Below are positions 61,362 to 64,000 of a stretch of DNA of 64,000 nt, piece after piece. Source of the stretch: Desulfobacter vibrioformis DSM 8776 (GTDB lineage: Bacteria > Desulfobacterota > Desulfobacteria > Desulfobacterales > Desulfobacteraceae); the NCBI RefSeq assembly GCF_000745975.1, contig NZ_JQKJ01000018.1, positions 41,924 through 105,923 of the forward strand. The letters run 5' to 3'. Below the pieces are notes generated by a model, which had not been told where the DNA came from, did no database searches, and saw only the letters and a list, made by a program, of their open reading frames with translations. The first letter of the stretch is position 1; every line of letters begins with the position of its first letter. The position numbers and the translations under genes were made by a program.

Positions 61362-62558
61362 ATGAACATGGAAATAGAAAAACAAAAAATCAATATTATA
61401 ACCACAAACGGAAAACTTACGGTTTCCTCAATGATGGTGGCAGAACATTTCAAAAAAAGACATGATAATATTATCCGAACAATTCAACACCTCGAAATAC
61501 CAGAAGATTTTAACGCCCTCAATTTTGAGGACGTTAAATATGTCGATGCAAAAGGCGAGGAACGACCAGCTTTTAATATGACCCGTGATGGTTTTGTTTT
61601 GCTTGTTATGGGTTTTACAGGCAAAAGAGCCATGGCGTGGAAAATTAAATACATTGAAGCTTTTAACGCCATGGAAAGGGCTCAGAAAGACAAATTATAT
61701 TTAAAAGCCGCGTTACAAATACCAATAGACAGCGATCTGACAGTTTTATTGCCCACCGGCGAGTTCGGCATTTCAAGCTGGAAACTGGCCCGGGAAATTG
61801 ACCAGCCCCACAATGCCCTGGCAACAAAAATCCATTATCTTGATATCCCCGCTGCATTCAAAGCAGAAAATTTTATCCCTATGGGCCATATTGCGGATCA
61901 CGGTCCAAGAGAGGATGGCTACGGGATCACCTTGGCCGGTCTCGGCATGATGGGGCAAATTCTACGCAGTCAGGCCGCCAGGGGCGCGCAATTAAAAGCA
62001 TATGATCAGTTAAAGGCTGTCAATTCCAAAAAAATCCAGGTGGAAACTGTCCAACTGCAACCGGTTCCTGATGCGATCCCCCGGTTTCAGCGGACTGCTG
62101 TTCCGGAAAAAAAGATGCTCGCCCTCAAAGGTTTAATTTCTATCTGGGCATGGATCGAAAACACCACCACCGAAAAATTGGAAGCTGAACTATGTGCATA
62201 CATGCAGATAGCAAACCTGAAAGGCATCACCACATCAAGCTATGAAAACGCCATGGAATACATCTGGTCAGGCATGAACATGCTGCAGAATGATTTTATA
62301 GACCTTTGTACTGAGGAAGAATTACAGCCTTTAAGGGGCCTGTTTGATTTTATGGCCTATTATGATGACAGAATAAATTATGAATCTTTGTTTAATAATT
62401 TCAAAAAAACTCACCAGTTTGAAGATTTTTCAAAAGTTTCCAAAAAGGATTTTCAAAAAATCATAATGTTAGCCTGGGGCACCATGTATGCCATGTGCCT
62501 TGGCGATAAATCCGGATGCTGCAAAGCAAGCTGCATCCATAACCAATTAAAAGGATAA
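61362..62558 (+). CDS. Rha-domain protein with long C-terminal extension
   Basis: This 398-residue protein has VSSMMVAEHFKKRHDNIIRTIQHL near residue 20 and FNMTRDGFVLLVMGFTGKRAMAWK near 70, the Rha phage-regulator domain. A second similar half follows around 125-215 (FGISSWKLAREIDQPHNALATKI). The last 150 residues contain Cys residues (GDKSGCCKASCIH) of unknown role. Rha proteins regulate phage or plasmid functions by DNA binding. Its place between traK and traL is unusual. GGGAG precedes the ATG by 7 bases. Confidence 0.72.
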   Translation: MNMEIEKQKINIITTNGKLTVSSMMVAEHFKKRHDNIIRTIQHLEIPEDFNALNFEDVKYVDAKGEERPAFNMTRDGFVLLVMGFTGKRAMAWKIKYIEAFNAMERAQKDKLYLKAALQIPIDSDLTVLLPTGEFGISSWKLAREIDQPHNALATKIHYLDIPAAFKAENFIPMGHIADHGPREDGYGITLAGLGMMGQILRSQAARGAQLKAYDQLKAVNSKKIQVETVQLQPVPDAIPRFQRTAVPEKKMLALKGLISIWAWIENTTTEKLEAELCAYMQIANLKGITTSSYENAMEYIWSGMNMLQNDFIDLCTEEELQPLRGLFDFMAYYDDRINYESLFNNFKKTHQFEDFSKVSKKDFQKIIMLAWGTMYAMCLGDKSGCCKASCIHNQLKG

Positions 62559-62563
62559 AAAAA

Positions 62564-63301
62564 ATGGCAGCTATAAATATGATCCTGCAAGGTAAGGGCG
62601 GTGTTGGGAAAAGTTTTACAGCCAGTCTGTTAAGTCAGTATTTGCTTGATAGAGATCAGTTGGTCGGATGTTTTGATGCTGATCCAGTTAATGCAACCCT
62701 GACAGCTTATGCATCATTAAAAGCAACAAAAATCGAGATCATGGAAGGGGATTCTATTAACAGCCGGTTATTTGACACGATGATAGAAAAATTAATTCAG
62801 CTGCCGGATGAGGCATTCGCTGTCATTGACAGCGGCGCCAGCACATTTGTTCCCCTGGCTGCGTACATATCAGAAAACAATGTTGCCGAATTCCTGAAAG
62901 ACAGCGGCCACAACCTGACGCTGCATACCTTGATCACCGGCGGCCAGGCCGAGGGTGATACCATCCAGGGCCTTGCCTCCCTGATGGAAGGTTTTCCGGA
63001 CACCCCCATAACCGTATGGGTAAACCCTTTCTTCGGTCAAATTGAATTTAAAAACCACAAACTGGAAAAGGCCAACCGAGATCTGGGTGGCACCACCATT
63101 GTTTTGCCCACGTATAAAAAAGAAACCTTTGGCTATGACCTGGAGCTGATGCTCAAATCCCGCCTGACATTTGCCCAGGCAATCAATTCCGGCAAATTCA
63201 ACGTCATGGCTAAACAGCGGCTTAAAATAGCCAGGGATGAAATATGGAACATCCTGGATGAATCCGGCCTGATCATTGAGGCCCGGGAACAGCAGGAATG
63301 A
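62564..63301 (+). CDS. traL: TraL-like conjugation ATPase (ParA/MinD fold)
   Basis: This 245-residue protein opens with a deviant Walker A motif, ILQGKGGVGKSFTASLL, and has FDADPVNATL and an AVIDSG segment as Walker B, as in ParA/MinD ATPases. Together with traK and traM it resembles RP4 TraL, a small ParA-like protein of the DNA transfer region. It begins 5 bases after the Rha gene and overlaps traM by 4 bases. Confidence 0.77.
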   Translation: MAAINMILQGKGGVGKSFTASLLSQYLLDRDQLVGCFDADPVNATLTAYASLKATKIEIMEGDSINSRLFDTMIEKLIQLPDEAFAVIDSGASTFVPLAAYISENNVAEFLKDSGHNLTLHTLITGGQAEGDTIQGLASLMEGFPDTPITVWVNPFFGQIEFKNHKLEKANRDLGGTTIVLPTYKKETFGYDLELMLKSRLTFAQAINSGKFNVMAKQRLKIARDEIWNILDESGLIIEAREQQE

Positions 63302-63546
63302 AAAACAAAATCCAGGCGGAAATAGCCAAAAGGCACAAAATGACAGTGAGTGACAATGATCCTGTCTGGATCGTTGCAACTGTGTGTGAGCTTATGGCCG
63401 AAGAATACTCACGAAAACTTTCTGACCAGCAAGATATTCTTGCAGAAAAATTCAAGGAGGCGAACAAAAAAACAAACCCGCTGAATATGGTGATCGCCGT
63501 GCTTTTCGGCATCATTATAGGCCTGTCAATTCACCTGGTTATTTAA
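63298..63546 (+). CDS. traM: TraM-like conjugation protein
   Basis: This 82-residue protein is helical with a C-terminal membrane helix (NMVIAVLFGIIIGLSIHLVI). Its size and position after traL are as in RP4 TraM. The ATG overlaps the traL stop by 4 bases. It may help link the relaxosome to the membrane channel. Sequence similarity is modest by eye and assignment rests mainly on order. Confidence 0.6.
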   Translation: MKNKIQAEIAKRHKMTVSDNDPVWIVATVCELMAEEYSRKLSDQQDILAEKFKEANKKTNPLNMVIAVLFGIIIGLSIHLVI

Positions 63547-63561
63547 AGAGGAGTTTTAGAA

Positions 63562-63882
63562 ATGAAAAGATTCTTACCGTTACTTGTACCAACCTTTCTT
63601 TTTTTTGGCGTTATCACCTTTGTTGATACTGCGTTTGCATCAACAATTTCGGAATTTGAAACACCGGCAGAAACCTTGATGGAAACCTTGCGCGGGCCAT
63701 GGGCCAAATCCGTTGCCATACTGATGATCCTGGCGGCGGCTTTTGTGATGTGGTTCAAAAAAGATGATTTGGACGGGATGACAAAAGGTTTTCTTGTTGT
63801 TGTCTGCATCATATCCGTGCTGGCCCTGGCGGAACCAATCATAGATACGCTGTTCACATTCGGCAGCGGGGCATTAATCTAA
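63562..63882 (+). CDS. trbC: TrbC/VirB2-type conjugative pilin precursor
   Basis: This 106-residue protein has a signal-like N-terminus (LVPTFLFFGVITFVDTAFA), a core with two hydrophobic helices and a short charged loop (FKKDDLDGM), and a C-terminal GALI. That is the VirB2/TrbC pilin layout. It would be trimmed and cyclised to form the conjugative pilus. GAGG lies upstream of the ATG. Its stop overlaps the next start by one base (TAATG). Confidence 0.8.
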   Translation: MKRFLPLLVPTFLFFGVITFVDTAFASTISEFETPAETLMETLRGPWAKSVAILMILAAAFVMWFKKDDLDGMTKGFLVVVCIISVLALAEPIIDTLFTFGSGALI

Positions 63883-64000
63883 TGCGAAGGATAGCAATAC
63901 ACCGGTCACTGCATCGTTCAGACCTGATCATGGGCATAGAGCGGGATTTGCTTTTCCCCATAGGTATAGCCGCCGGCGTGCTGATTGTATCCAGCGGCAA
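63882..64000 (+). CDS. trbD: TrbD/VirB3-like type IV secretion protein (partial, N-terminal)
   Basis: The frame from ATG at 63882 continues to the window edge, reading MRRIAIHRSLHRSDLIMGIE and then RDLLFPIGIAAGVLIVSSG. This is the start of TrbD/VirB3, a small inner-membrane part of the mating channel. It overlaps the trbC stop by one base, and trbE and later genes should follow outside the window. Confidence 0.78.
   Translation, partial: MRRIAIHRSLHRSDLIMGIERDLLFPIGIAAGVLIVSSG

Larger units (their letters stand above)
59403..64000 (+). mobile_element. Left part of an RP4/RK2-type integrative conjugative element or integrated plasmid
   Basis: The set of two TraK-like proteins, a Rha-domain protein, TraL, TraM, TrbC and TrbD, with an initiator-like gene in front, all on the plus strand with tight spacing or overlaps, matches RP4-type mating-pair and DNA-processing genes. 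The left boundary is set only by the first stem-loop. The right end, integrase and relaxase are outside the window. Confidence 0.75.

Overview
The window looks like chromosome of an acetate-oxidising, sulfate-reducing deltaproteobacterium (Desulfobacterota), most like Desulfobacter and relatives. The strongest evidence is a complete dsrMKJOP operon (49846-54902), which encodes the membrane complex that delivers electrons to sulfite reduction. Next to it, aconitase (44629-47322) and a two-subunit 2-oxoacid:ferredoxin oxidoreductase (42050-44612) are steps of the oxidative citric acid cycle that Desobacter-type organisms use to burn acetate. SelB, bacterioferritin and a Kdo8N-type lipopolysaccharide pathway fit the same picture. 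The genus is inferred from gene content, not from a database search.

Layout. 1-3741 (minus): a partial glycosyltransferase, then kdsB, kdnB and kdnA for 8-amino-Kdo. 3861-9528: a promoter, a radical SAM protein and hemW on plus; selB and a small membrane protein on minus; tRNA-His(GUG) with promoter and terminator; and a UspA-like protein. 9729-15559 (minus): a predicted adenosine-specific kinase and an unrecognised three-gene module made of a single-pass membrane protein, a P-loop protein with a degenerate Walker A and an actin/Hsp70-fold ATPase. This module is the best candidate here for an undescribed system. 15823-22579: an amine-oxidase-like flavoprotein and a signalling cluster (receiver-TPR, pseudo-receiver-DUF342, receiver-coiled coil, HDOD).

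22603-31826 (minus): fxsA-like gene, the N-degron genes aat, clpA and clpS directly behind secA, an M23 peptidase, argC and a macro-domain protein. 32033-37879: TrhA-type membrane protein, NUDIX hydrolase, M48 peptidase with TPRs, a lipoprotein, a NifU/IscU-like scaffold, khpA and a HAD phosphatase. 37897-41193 (minus): a NarL-type regulator and a sensor kinase whose MASE3 membrane domain is broken by an internal deletion. 41493-49752 (minus): bacterioferritin, korAB, acnA, a receiver-only protein and an unassigned radical SAM protein. 49846-55466 (minus): dsrMKJOP led by an RsbRD-N-like gene behind a near-consensus promoter. 55779-58410: PagL-like lipid A deacylase, methyltransferase, GT4 glycosyltransferase and tRNA-Arg(CCG).

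58411 to the end is accessory DNA. A 32-codon relic of a tyrosine recombinase lies beside tRNA-Arg, followed by yebG. From about 59.2 kb an integrative conjugative element or integrated plasmid of the RP4/RK2 Tra-Trb type begins: three tandem stem-loops, a replication-initiator-like protein, two TraK-like proteins, a Rha-domain protein, TraL, TraM, TrbC and the start of TrbD. It runs off the right edge, and neither its integrase nor its far end is visible.
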